From Paenibacillus pabuli NBRC 13638 (GTDB lineage Bacteria; Bacillota; Bacilli; Paenibacillales; Paenibacillaceae), in the NCBI RefSeq assembly GCF_001514495.1, contig NZ_BCNM01000013.1, positions 62,001 to 126,000 on the forward strand: DNA of 64,000 nucleotides. Direction: 5' to 3'. Positions 42,891 through 50,536 of this stretch are shown here, piece by piece (position 1 is the first letter of the stretch; each line of letters starts with the position of its first letter). A model generated the notes under the pieces. The model saw only the letters and a program-made list of their open reading frames with translations, had not been told where the DNA came from and did no database searches. Position numbers and translations under genes: made by a program.

Positions 42891-44138
42891 TCAGATCGAC
42901 TTGAGCAGCTTTTTCAGCCCTTTTGGAACCGTGTTCTCTACTGTGATGGAGCGTGCTCCATGCATTGTTGCAAAGAACTGGAGACCCTCTCGAAAATCCG
43001 TGATCCATTCCTCCACAGGTGGACAAGTCTCTTCCATTGATAACAATCGAACTGTCAGCACACCCGTTTTGCGATCCAGCCGCGGGTCCATGCGGCCAAT
43101 CAGCCGATCGCCGTGAAGAATGGGCATCGCGTAATATCCGTAGGTTCGTTTCACTTCTGGTGTGTATATCTCCCACTTATAATGGAAATCAAATAAATCC
43201 ACAATCCGTTCCCGTCTCCATAGCAGGTTGTCCAGCGGTGGCAGAAATCGTACCGGACCTGATGGATCATAATGCGGTTCTTCCCTTTCCATCGCAAGCA
43301 GCAACTCTTCATCTTCTGCGCGGATGTAATAAGGCGTCGTAACGTCCTCGACCTCCAGGGAGATCATTCGCCCATCTGCGACACGTGCAGCCATATCGGT
43401 CCGACGCTCAGCAGCCGTGGATTTCATCCAACCCAACCGCGGATCCCGAGCGTCTACAACCCGATATGCGTGAATATACTTGTCCATCAGCGCTTGCCTC
43501 TGAGCCATGAGATCGATCTCTGTTGTTAGGGATTGGCTCTGCTCCAGCAGTCCAGATTCCGTAATATGAAAATAACGCTCATTCCCCTGCCTTGCCACAA
43601 CACGAATGGCAGCCGAATCCAGCAGCAAGTTCAACGCTAGTGTGGTGTCCTTCGTTTTCGGTACATCGGCACTGTCCCAATATCCACTTACCCGTTCGAC
43701 GGAACGAAAAGCTCTGGAGGGTAACGGTCCCTCTTCTTCCAAACGCTTCAGCACGTGCTGGGCAGTCTTCTCCAGCCTTTGAAGGGAAGGAGCCAGACGA
43801 TCCCGTAACCGTGCACGGACAGGTTCGAACAGAGCATAGTCTTCGATCGGAATCACACATGCGGCATTGGCAAAATATTCGAACACTTTATGATCACTAA
43901 GCAAGGTATGTAAATATTCGGAGGTATAGCCTGGATCACGAGCGCCCAGCACCAAATGCTGATTTCCGGTTACGGCAGCGACAGGATCGATCTGCACACA
44001 ACCAAGGGAGTGGATCAGCTGCATGACCTGTTCGGGTCCCGAAGGCAAAAAAGTCGCGGGCCAACGTCCCAATAAAGATTGCGTGTGCAGCAAAAAACGC
44101 CGAACAATTCTTTTATTCATGCGCAGTGCTGTTGTCAT
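42891..44138 (-). CDS. YcaQ/AlkZ-like winged-helix DNA glycosylase
   Basis: 415 aa, HTH_42 superfamily. Tandem winged helices carry the family motif around Q49-I50-D51 (CVQIDPVAAVTGNQHLVLGA), the catalytic Q-x-D/Q position in YcaQ and AlkZ. The middle and C-terminal parts have DVPKTKDTTLALNLLL and FLPPLDNLLWRRERIVDLFD, then HGDRLIGRMDPRLDRKTGVL. Members excise bulky or crosslinked N7-alkyl purines, and some protect antibiotic producers. GAAGGGAAGATCTACAT precedes the ATG. The 40-80 bp upstream contain a hexanucleotide tandem repeat. Confidence 0.9.
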   Translation of the reverse strand: MTTALRMNKRIVRRFLLHTQSLLGRWPATFLPSGPEQVMQLIHSLGCVQIDPVAAVTGNQHLVLGARDPGYTSEYLHTLLSDHKVFEYFANAACVIPIEDYALFEPVRARLRDRLAPSLQRLEKTAQHVLKRLEEEGPLPSRAFRSVERVSGYWDSADVPKTKDTTLALNLLLDSAAIRVVARQGNERYFHITESGLLEQSQSLTTEIDLMAQRQALMDKYIHAYRVVDARDPRLGWMKSTAAERRTDMAARVADGRMISLEVEDVTTPYYIRAEDEELLLAMEREEPHYDPSGPVRFLPPLDNLLWRRERIVDLFDFHYKWEIYTPEVKRTYGYYAMPILHGDRLIGRMDPRLDRKTGVLTVRLLSMEETCPPVEEWITDFREGLQFFATMHGARSITVENTVPKGLKKLLKSI

Positions 44139-44175
44139 ATGTAGATCTTCCCTTCATTGAGATAAGAGGATATGT

Positions 44176-44217
44176 AGCGACAGCAATAGCAATAGCAATA
44201 GCAATAGCAATAGCGAT
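44176..44217. repeat. Hexanucleotide tandem repeat (AGCAAT) upstream of the YcaQ-like gene
   Basis: Five perfect AGCAAT units (44182-44211) are flanked by one degenerate unit on each side (AGCGAC, AGCGAT). The array is 38-79 bp upstream of the start at 44138. On the minus strand it supplies repeated TTGCTA hexamers that resemble -35 elements. Confidence 0.85.
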
Positions 44218-44301
44218 CCAAATCCAATTCAACAGATATATTGATTTTAACAGTTCAAGAGGCCGCATTCCAACCAAAGGAAGAGCTCTATTGTAATGAT
44301 G

Positions 44302-44526
44302 CTACCCAGCCATCCGCACCCCAGACACCAAATAAAAAGAAGCACCACCATCCTGGGTATGCTTCTTGTGTTTGACCTTTTGCAATTTTTCCTGTTTCGT
44401 AGGCATGAGTCGAACATGCTGGGATAACGCGCCATAATCTCTATTTACTCTTCGACTTTGCTCAGGGCACCATTGTCCCGACCGCTCTGCTTTGCGCAAT
44501 GCTTTTTGCGTTTGTGTACGTGCCAT
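44302..44526 (-). CDS. Small basic protein, 74 aa
   Basis: Highly basic soluble peptide (MARTQTQKALRKAERSG at the start; KQEKLQKVKHKKHTQDG near the end) with no membrane segment. I recall similar short basic hypothetical proteins in Bacillales but cannot name a family. Start is uncertain: ATG 44526 lies 13 nt after AAGGGAG, somewhat far, and an in-frame GTG lies only 1 nt after it. Nucleic-acid binding is possible from the charge alone. Confidence 0.55.
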   Translation of the reverse strand: MARTQTQKALRKAERSGQWCPEQSRRVNRDYGALSQHVRLMPTKQEKLQKVKHKKHTQDGGASFYLVSGVRMAG

Positions 44527-44595
44527 GGTAATGAACACACTCCCTTGATTGGTATGCACTCAATATATCATGTGAAGCCAGACAAGTGAAGGTGA

Positions 44596-45192
44596 TTAAC
44601 GTGGAACTCTTTTCCGCCGCGATTGCCACGTTTCCACAGGTTCATGGTCATCTTCCTCGATCAATTCCAGTGCTTCTTCCATTCTTCTGGACTTAAACAG
44701 CATGATCAGGTCCATCAGATCTTCCCGATCCAGCAGCTTCACCCCGTTGACCGCCGCCAGCGTTCGGCATGCTTCCGTATATCGGGCTGAGGTTAGCACG
44801 ATGGATCGATCTGCCTCGTAATAGCGCATGGACGTGTAAATCTCCTGCACTGCACTTAGTCCTACCGGATGATTCGCTCCGTAACGCTTGGCCTGAATGA
44901 CATTCCGTCTGCCTGCTCTATCAACAAACACAAGGTCCGCACCAAAATCACGGCTGCTTGTAGTCTTATGTACTTCGGCATAACCGAGCTGTTGGAATAA
45001 GTGATACAGGTACAGTTCAAATTCCGATCCATCCTGCATTTTATCAATATCCTTTATCGTAATCTTACGCGGATTCGCTTCACTTCGTATACGCTGCCCC
45101 CGGCGAATCACACGGCGAATGATCCAAGCGAGGAGCAGTAAAAGGACAATCACGCCTATACCCACAGTAGTCATATTTTCATTCCAGTTCAT
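44596..45192 (-). CDS. Membrane-anchored Mrr-type restriction endonuclease domain protein
   Basis: About 198 aa. One N-terminal transmembrane helix (GIGVIVLLLLLAWIIRRVI) is followed by a Mrr-cat (type IV restriction endonuclease) fold. Helix GSEFELYLYHLFQQLGYAEV (E57/E59), metal-binding D86 in DFGADLVFV and the catalytic Q-A-K (100-102, VIQAKRYG) form an apparently intact PD-(D/E)xK site. YEADRSIVLTSARYTEACR is the usual downstream strand. It should face the cytoplasm at the membrane. AAGGAG lies 7 nt before ATG 45192. Stand-alone gene with no methylase nearby. Confidence 0.88.
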   Translation of the reverse strand: MNWNENMTTVGIGVIVLLLLLAWIIRRVIRRGQRIRSEANPRKITIKDIDKMQDGSEFELYLYHLFQQLGYAEVHKTTSSRDFGADLVFVDRAGRRNVIQAKRYGANHPVGLSAVQEIYTSMRYYEADRSIVLTSARYTEACRTLAAVNGVKLLDREDLMDLIMLFKSRRMEEALELIEEDDHEPVETWQSRRKRVPR

Positions 45193-45448
45193 GTCTGTTC
45201 TCCTTGTCATTCCTCTAATCTGTCAGGCTCTAGCCTGATTAGTCTACTTCACCGGACTAAATATAGCAGACTTCCCCCGTAACAGGAAGAAGATGAATTC
45301 CCTGTAACCGTTAAAATTCGCAAAACAACAACAATTATATATGCTAATGATAAAAGGTTACAGACACTCCGGTTGAATTTCATAGGTATGAAATGGTAGA
45401 ATTCAACAATCGGTTCTATTTTGAATCGAAAGAAAGGTGGTTTATAAC

Positions 45449-46720
45449 TTGCATACATCAAACAAACGAAAGTCCAAAACATGGGCTGCCCTCATTCTCA
45501 GCGGCGTGCTCCTCTTCAGCCTGCATACACCAAGCTACGCAGCAGACTCTAATGCTCCGCTGCCCAAGGCTGCCTGGACCTCATCTTCCCTGGCACTCAA
45601 GGAAGTGAACACGGAGAAGGACGTCATCATCAAGGAATTGAATGCCGTACCTTCCAAAAATCTGGTGTACGTTCATTCTTCACAGCCCGTCATCAAAACA
45701 AGCAGCAATACCAAGCTCGATTGGCAGCTGGATTCGCTCCAGGCGCTGGATGCCACGACTGGACAATTGAAGTGGAACGTTATTTTCCATGAGAAAAGCG
45801 GCCCTTATACGACGTACTCCAATTCCCTGTATTCCAGCTACGGCACAGCCTATGTATATATGGAATATTCCGACGGAACCAAGAAAGTATACTCGTACAA
45901 CACATCCGGCAAAACCAATTGGGTCAAAACCGTAAATCAATCATCCTCCATCTACCTGCTGGATAACGATACATTATTGGTAGCCTCAAGCCCAGGTGTT
46001 CAATCGAATGGCTCCGTGCGTACCGCCATTTCGCTATATGACAAAAAGGGCAAACTGATCACGGAAAAGACCATTAACGGTGCTGTACTCAAAGCAGGCA
46101 GTAATCGAATCGTAGTAGACGCCAGCAAACAAACCAAAGTCGGCAACTATTGGCAGGCAGCGGCCAATCCCAAAGTGGAAATCTATGATCGTACGCTGAA
46201 TCGTCTTTCCTTCTATCAGTTCCCAAGCAATGCCAACACCCTCGGAGACGGTGGCGGTGAATCACTGGCTATTTTGGACGATGGTTCCGTGATCATGCGT
46301 GCCAATTTTGCGAACACAGGAAACAAACTAATGGGCTTTGGCACCGATGGCAAGATGGCGTGGGGCCGTACGATTGCCGGTGATGCCTTTGTTCAAACCG
46401 CTGGCAGCGGATATACCGTGTTTACAGGTCAGAAGCTGGAGCTGTACACCATGAAAGGCAAAGTCACAGAACGCACGTTCAAAGATCAGCAGGAAGCGTT
46501 GATGATCGTTGAGCGTACACAGGATGAGAACTATAAACTGAATTTTGCCCAAACGGGTTATATCCTTGATCCACAAACCTTGGATACGATACATGAATAT
46601 GCATTCGCTTCCTCTCCTGGAATGCTTGATGGTTATTCAACGTACAGCACTCATATCATCTATCAGATTAATGACGATGCTTTATCCAAGTATGTATTGA
46701 AGACAGCCTCAGCTAAATAG
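45449..46720 (+). CDS. Secreted beta-propeller (PQQ-like) protein
   Basis: About 423 aa. The signal peptide (KTWAALILSGVLLFSLHTP) has a probable cleavage after SYA. The mature part has propeller-type repeats: LQALDATTGQLKWNVIF, VYSYNTSGKTNWVKTV, ISLYDKKGKLITEKTI and LMGFGTDGKMAWGRTI. These resemble PQQ-binding-like outer-surface proteins, but no enzymatic residues are recognised. The start is TTG 45449, 8 nt after AAAGGTGG. Stand-alone gene with a strong terminator. Function unknown. Confidence 0.8.
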   Translation: MHTSNKRKSKTWAALILSGVLLFSLHTPSYAADSNAPLPKAAWTSSSLALKEVNTEKDVIIKELNAVPSKNLVYVHSSQPVIKTSSNTKLDWQLDSLQALDATTGQLKWNVIFHEKSGPYTTYSNSLYSSYGTAYVYMEYSDGTKKVYSYNTSGKTNWVKTVNQSSSIYLLDNDTLLVASSPGVQSNGSVRTAISLYDKKGKLITEKTINGAVLKAGSNRIVVDASKQTKVGNYWQAAANPKVEIYDRTLNRLSFYQFPSNANTLGDGGGESLAILDDGSVIMRANFANTGNKLMGFGTDGKMAWGRTIAGDAFVQTAGSGYTVFTGQKLELYTMKGKVTERTFKDQQEALMIVERTQDENYKLNFAQTGYILDPQTLDTIHEYAFASSPGMLDGYSTYSTHIIYQINDDALSKYVLKTASAK

Positions 46721-46729
46721 GAGGAAATG

Positions 46730-46769
46730 GAGCGCTCTGGTTGACCGGCTTACGGTTAACAGGGCGCTC
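46730..46769 (+). terminator. Terminator of the beta-propeller gene
   Basis: Arms GAGCGC...GGTTGACCG and CGGTTAAC...GCGCTC form a long stem around GCTTA, followed by T7. It ends 34 bp before the rlmA promoter. Confidence 0.85.
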
Positions 46770-46802
46770 TTTTTTTGCACAACATTATAGTCCCTCTCTT
46801 TT

Positions 46803-46831
46803 TTTACCCTCTCTGCGTAAAATGTTATAAT
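46803..46831 (+). promoter_or_regulatory. Promoter of the rlmA leader
   Basis: -35 TTTACC (46803-46808), 17-bp spacer, extended -10 TGTTATAAT (TATAAT at 46826-46831). The inverted repeat GTTAAC-CGTT-GTTAAC (46838-46853) lies at the expected transcription start. Confidence 0.65.
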
Positions 46832-46895
46832 CGTATCGTTAACCGTTGTTAACTTTTCGACCCTATTCTTGATTGGCTAAAGGAGCGTTCCCTCC

Positions 46896-46925
46896 ATGAT
46901 TATTCAATTCATTCGATACAGATAA
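46896..46925 (+). CDS. rlmA leader peptide MIIQFIRYR
   Basis: Nine-codon ORF with start ATG 46896 and stop TAA 46923, preceded by AAGGAG 10 nt upstream. It ends Arg-Tyr-Arg, an R-X-R motif of the kind at which macrolide-bound ribosomes stall (known for ErmD-type leaders). The following base is 4 nt from the 5' arm of a terminator, so a ribosome paused at the last codons would cover that arm. A cis-acting regulatory peptide is the natural reading. Translation and stalling are inferred. Confidence 0.75.
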   Translation: MIIQFIRYR

Positions 46926-47017
46926 CTTGGGGCATAACATTAACCTCTTTTTTTAAAAAGTACGATAGAGGTTTATTTGTTATGCCCTTTTCTTCAGTTA
47001 TCCATATCTGAATGAAT
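46907..47017 (+). promoter_or_regulatory. Long-range pairing between leader codons and the rlmA ribosome-site region
   Basis: Two blocks in the leader ORF, ATTCATTC (46907-46914) and GATAACT (46921-46927), are perfectly complementary to GAATGAAT (47010-47017) and AGTTATC (46996-47002). A GATA/TATC match lies between them, with one bulge. The helix ends against GGGGTG (47018-47023), the rlmA ribosome site, so it could limit initiation when the leader is not occupied by a ribosome. Confidence 0.6.
46930..46991 (+). terminator. Transcription attenuator between leader peptide and rlmA
   Basis: GGGCATAACA (46930-46939) / TGTTATGCCC (46978-46987), 10 perfect pairs, continues inward with AACCTCT/AGAGGTT (46942-46948, 46967-46973) and is followed by TTTTCTTC. 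It is an intrinsic terminator inside the 5' leader, so rlmA should be expressed only on readthrough. Confidence 0.8.
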
Positions 47018-47030
47018 GGGGTGCTATTCC

Positions 47031-47897
47031 ATGTCAATCCATCGCAGAGAACGCAGTGCTGCGCTTATTCATCCATACATCCATATGCTTAAGTGTCCCA
47101 TTTGTCATCGTACAATGACAATGATTAGTCCGGATAATATTCAATGTAGTTCCAGGCATACCTTTGACTTGGCAAGACAAGGCTATATTAATTTCATGAC
47201 ACGCTTTTTCAAGGGCAACTATGACAAACGTTTATTTACGGCCAAAAGGAATATTTTGGCTCAATCTGCGATCTATACGCCTCTGACCGAAATCATTCGC
47301 AATCGGATTGAAGGTTACTCCAATAGCAGCAGTCAGCCCGTGCATATTCTGGATGCAGGTGCAGGAGAGGGGACCCTGTTACAGCAGATTACACAGCATA
47401 CTCCAGCTGTAGGCTGGGGGATCGACATCGCCAAAGAAGGGATTGCCATGGCGTCCTCTACCTACAACCAGCAAATCTGGTTTGTAGGTGATCTGGCTTA
47501 CAGTCCCTTTGCCGAGGGACAGCTGGATGTGATCCTGAATATCCTCTCCCCTTCGAACTATGAAGAGTTCAGGCGGATTATGAAGCCCGATGGCTGGATC
47601 ATCAAAGTGATTCCCCGTGAGCGATATTTAACGGAACTGAGAGAGCTTTTGTTCCGGGATCGACATCACCATACAGACAACAGGGAGCATGTATTGAGGC
47701 GGTTCGGAATGCATCATCATCTCATAGACCTCATTCCACTGACATACACCTTGCCCATAACGGAAGTCGTGGTGAATTCAATTATTCATATGACGCCCCT
47801 CGCTTGGCATGGAACGGAATCAGCCATAGCCAGCGTTCAAGCGTCCTTGTCTCAGATCACCATTGATTTGGAAATACTTGTGGGGAAACGCAGATAA
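47031..47897 (+). CDS. rlmA: 23S rRNA (guanine-N1)-methyltransferase RlmA
   Basis: About 288 aa. The N-terminal zinc site C22-x2-C25...C39-x3-H43 (CPICHRTM, CSSRHTFD) is diagnostic of RlmA. The SAM-binding fold has motif I ILDAGAGEGTLLQQI and WGIDIAKEGIAMAS, then VILNILSPSNYEEFRRIMKP. RlmA enzymes methylate G745 (RlmA-I) or G748 (RlmA-II, TlrB) in the peptide-exit tunnel, and the latter form gives tylosin/mycinamicin resistance. Gram-positive members are usually the G748 type, which is inferred here. ATG 47031 lies 7 nt after GGGGTG. Expression appears controlled by the leader peptide and terminator upstream. Confidence 0.93.
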   Translation: MSIHRRERSAALIHPYIHMLKCPICHRTMTMISPDNIQCSSRHTFDLARQGYINFMTRFFKGNYDKRLFTAKRNILAQSAIYTPLTEIIRNRIEGYSNSSSQPVHILDAGAGEGTLLQQITQHTPAVGWGIDIAKEGIAMASSTYNQQIWFVGDLAYSPFAEGQLDVILNILSPSNYEEFRRIMKPDGWIIKVIPRERYLTELRELLFRDRHHHTDNREHVLRRFGMHHHLIDLIPLTYTLPITEVVVNSIIHMTPLAWHGTESAIASVQASLSQITIDLEILVGKRR

Positions 47898-47950
47898 ACA
47901 CTGTAGCCTTGAGGTAACAAACATTCTCCTATTCATTAAACAAATCCAAT

Positions 47951-47990
47951 AAAGCCGGGATCGTTCCTGTTGGAACTTGTCCCGGCTTTT
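47951..47990 (+). terminator. Terminator of rlmA
   Basis: AAAGCCGGGA...TCCCGGCTTTT, with an inner GTTCC/GGAAC helix. It is suitable for both rlmA (+) and the convergent msrA (-). Confidence 0.8.
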
Positions 47991-48031
47991 CCATGTGATC
48001 TGACGACACCTTACTGAAATATTACAATGAA

Positions 48032-48547
48032 TTAGTTCCAGTTTTCTTCAATGAATTCATCCCGTCCGGATAATGCCCGGTCTTCTTTATAATGCTTCTG
48101 ATTCTTTTTGTGGTAATTCTGGTGGTAGTCTTCTGCTGGATAGAATACAGCAGCGTCCCGAATCTCGGTAACTATGGGCTGCACGAATCGTCCGCTGGCT
48201 GCAAGTTCCTGTTTGGACTGCTCAGCCAATTCACGCTGCCGCTCATTGTGCACAAAAATAGCGGTTCTATATTGAGTACCACGGTCCTGGAATTGCCCTC
48301 CGTCATCGGTTGGGTCAATCTGAGGCCAGTACAGCTCGAGCAGTCGTTCGTACGGGAATATCTCTGGATCAAATGTAATTTCGACAACCTCAACATGACC
48401 GGTTTTCCCGGTTTTGACCTGCTCATATGTTGGATGATCGATGTGACCGCCGGTATACCCGGATACAATACCATGAATGCCTGGCTGCTCTTCAAACGGT
48501 GTAACCATACACCAGAAGCATCCCCCGGCAAATGTTGCTTTTTCCAT
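48032..48547 (-). CDS. msrA: Peptide-methionine (S)-S-oxide reductase
   Basis: About 171 aa cytoplasmic repair enzyme for oxidised methionine. Catalytic GGCFWC (C10) is at the N-terminus, with GYTGGHIDHPTYEQVKTGKT and DPTDDGGQFQDRGTQYRTAI as further family motifs. The C-terminal part FYPAEDYHQNYHKKNQKHY is typical, and no MsrB domain is fused. ATG 48547 lies 9 nt after AAGGG; the ATG at 48556 abuts that site. Stand-alone. Confidence 0.96.
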   Translation of the reverse strand: MEKATFAGGCFWCMVTPFEEQPGIHGIVSGYTGGHIDHPTYEQVKTGKTGHVEVVEITFDPEIFPYERLLELYWPQIDPTDDGGQFQDRGTQYRTAIFVHNERQRELAEQSKQELAASGRFVQPIVTEIRDAAVFYPAEDYHQNYHKKNQKHYKEDRALSGRDEFIEENWN

Positions 48548-48590
48548 CCCACTCATCCCTTCTTGTATATAAACAAATTATAAAACAACA

Positions 48591-48634
48591 AGAGGTTGAT
48601 TGAAAGCCATCAGCATGGCTCTCAATCAACCTCT
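48591..48634. terminator. Long hairpin between glsB and msrA
   Basis: AGAGGTTGATTG (48591-48602) / CAATCAACCTCT (48623-48634), with inner AGCCAT/ATGGCT, gives a stem of about 20 bp. The downstream T run on the minus strand is broken (GTTGTTTTAT). It probably terminates the glsB transcript. Confidence 0.6.
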
Positions 48635-48688
48635 TCATCACAAACTTGTATGGCTGATAACTGAATTCAAGAGATCTTGAATTGGTGG

Positions 48689-48955
48689 TTACCCGCGACT
48701 ACGACCCATCGAACGGAAGATCAAGCTCACAATCGCTACCAATACGATGGCACCGATTAATGCCGGTACAATGTGGAATCCACCCATTTCAGGACCCATG
48801 TCTCCCAGAACGACTCCGCCTAACCAACCGCCGATAAATCCGGCGATGATGTTCCCGATTACGCCGCCCGGAATGTCACGACCAACGATTAAACCTGCCA
48901 ACCAACCAATGATACCACCGATAATTAATGACCATAACCAACCCATATCATTCAC
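48689..48955 (-). CDS. GlsB/YeaQ/YmgE family stress membrane protein
   Basis: 88 aa, three hydrophobic glycine-rich segments: WSLIIGGIIGWLAGLIVGRD, GGVIGNIIAGFIGGWLGGVV and HIVPALIGAIVLVAIVSLIF. This is the transglycosylase-associated-protein / GlsB pattern. Members are small stress-linked inner-membrane proteins of unknown mechanism. AAGAGGTGAATGAT precedes ATG 48946 (M4); ATG 48955 lies inside that site, so the true protein may be 85 aa. Confidence 0.88.
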   Translation of the reverse strand: MNDMGWLWSLIIGGIIGWLAGLIVGRDIPGGVIGNIIAGFIGGWLGGVVLGDMGPEMGGFHIVPALIGAIVLVAIVSLIFRSMGRSRG

Positions 48956-49231
48956 CTCTTAATTAAAGTTTTTGTTGTTGTCTGTCTACTATTAACCGCT
49001 ACAGAAGCATTTAAACAATTGGCATGAAAATTGTTGTATATTACCTTTTGTTCATATGCTCATCCTTCTGTCTTACAGCATGTAACAAGACACTGAAAAC
49101 AGTTTGCGTCACTTTCCGGCATCTTACACAGTCCAGGACTGCGATATGTACCTCCCGAAAGTCATTGTATGTTGGATCAGACAGCCTTAGTATACCCATT
49201 TGAGGTAATAATATTTTAACGCTATGTTCAA

Positions 49232-50536
49232 TTAATAAAATCCTGCGCGACCTTTACCTGGCTGTGTCAGCCAGTTATGTTTATGACTCTTGTCCAGCTC
49301 TCCTCGCATCGACTGAATGATATGCACAATATCGGTCTGTCCATTCTGATGCCACTCCAGCGCTGCGCTGACATACAGTTCTCCGAGCTGCGCAAGAGAG
49401 AAGGTATCCGTCAAACGCGCGGCTTCAAGCGTTCCCTCTTCCCCCGCAAACGTTTTGAAACCGCGCTGGTGCAAATATTGCAGACGCAATGCTTCGTCCG
49501 GCAGCGGTATTTCATAAGCCCGATCAAACCTTCCGGCACGGTTCATGAGGCCCGGATCTATTTTCTCCGGATAATTCGTTGTGCCAATCAGGAAGATCCC
49601 TTCTTTGGACGTTGCCCCATCCAGTGTATTCAGGAAAAAGGAACGCACTTCATCCGGCATGGAATCAATATCCTCAATGATCAACACCATCGGTGCCAAA
49701 CGTTTGGCTGCCTCAAACACTTCGCGCACCGATTCACTATTCGTATATTCGGTAATTTGCCAATATGCAGCAGGTCCCGGAATGCTTCCCGCAATGGATT
49801 TCACAAGGGTTGTCTTGCCGTTCCCGGGATGTCCATAGAGCAGAATCCCCCGCTTATACGGAATATCATAATCTCGGTAAAAGGAACGATCCGCCTCGAA
49901 AAACTGATCCAACGAGCGGAAAATATCCTGTTTAATTTGCGGGGAAAGCACAACCTCATCTCTTCCCACAGCCCGGGTAATGGATTCGACATGACGGTCA
50001 CTGCCATTGCGTGCATCCGTGTATACCGTAACTTTTTTCATATTTTGCTGCCGTTCCCGCTCTCTTACACTGCCCAGAAAATCCTTCAATTCCTCTTCTC
50101 CGGTAGCAAAAACAAAATCCTCTTGGTAAATCCCGTTCTCCCGGAAAAACGGAATGCGCACGAGTGCCACGCCCCACTGGGGATAGGCAAATACATTGTT
50201 GCGAATCGAATCATGCACACCATACGTAGGTGCATCTCCATCATCTTCATAGTGCAATGTCCGCAGCTCAAGATCTTCGAAAATCCGGGCTACCAATTCC
50301 ACTTCAGCACTGTTGCTTTGCAAATCTTCTTTGAGCAGATCCCAGTATTCACTGTTCGGATCATCGCTGGCATAAAGTTCATAACGAACACCATAACGAT
50401 TGCCGAGCGCTTCAATGATGCCTCGAATCAAACGAGCATATATGGCATAGCCTTCGTTTCGAATTTGACTGTCTTGTTGCTCCTCATAGGAATAGATGAC
50501 TTGATTATGGTTTGTTTTTTCTTTCTCTACGGTCAT
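49232..50536 (-). CDS. AAA+ ATPase encoded with RtcB
   Basis: 434 aa, BCS1/YjoB-like single AAA module. The N-terminal ~175 residues are a substrate or adaptor domain with no family I can name. The AAA core (~195-390) has Walker A GHPGNGKTTLVKS, Walker B VLIIEDIDS, sensor-1 region FLIGTTNYPEKIDPGLMNR and arginine finger RAGRFDRAYEIPLP. It should form a cytoplasmic hexameric remodelling machine. The start codon overlaps the rtcB stop as TAATG, so the two are translationally coupled and probably work together in RNA or protein repair. Confidence 0.88.
   Translation of the reverse strand: MTVEKEKTNHNQVIYSYEEQQDSQIRNEGYAIYARLIRGIIEALGNRYGVRYELYASDDPNSEYWDLLKEDLQSNSAEVELVARIFEDLELRTLHYEDDGDAPTYGVHDSIRNNVFAYPQWGVALVRIPFFRENGIYQEDFVFATGEEELKDFLGSVRERERQQNMKKVTVYTDARNGSDRHVESITRAVGRDEVVLSPQIKQDIFRSLDQFFEADRSFYRDYDIPYKRGILLYGHPGNGKTTLVKSIAGSIPGPAAYWQITEYTNSESVREVFEAAKRLAPMVLIIEDIDSMPDEVRSFFLNTLDGATSKEGIFLIGTTNYPEKIDPGLMNRAGRFDRAYEIPLPDEALRLQYLHQRGFKTFAGEEGTLEAARLTDTFSLAQLGELYVSAALEWHQNGQTDIVHIIQSMRGELDKSHKHNWLTQPGKGRAGFY

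Noticed and set aside
44176..44217. CRISPR-like array
   Set aside because: The units are 6 bp and contiguous with no spacers, so this is a simple tandem repeat. No cas genes are present.
48992..49016. SigB-type promoter for the GlsB-like gene (GTTTAA, 13 bp, GGTTAA)
   Set aside because: The -10 part matches only four of six consensus positions, and a SigB regulon cannot be assumed in this type of organism.
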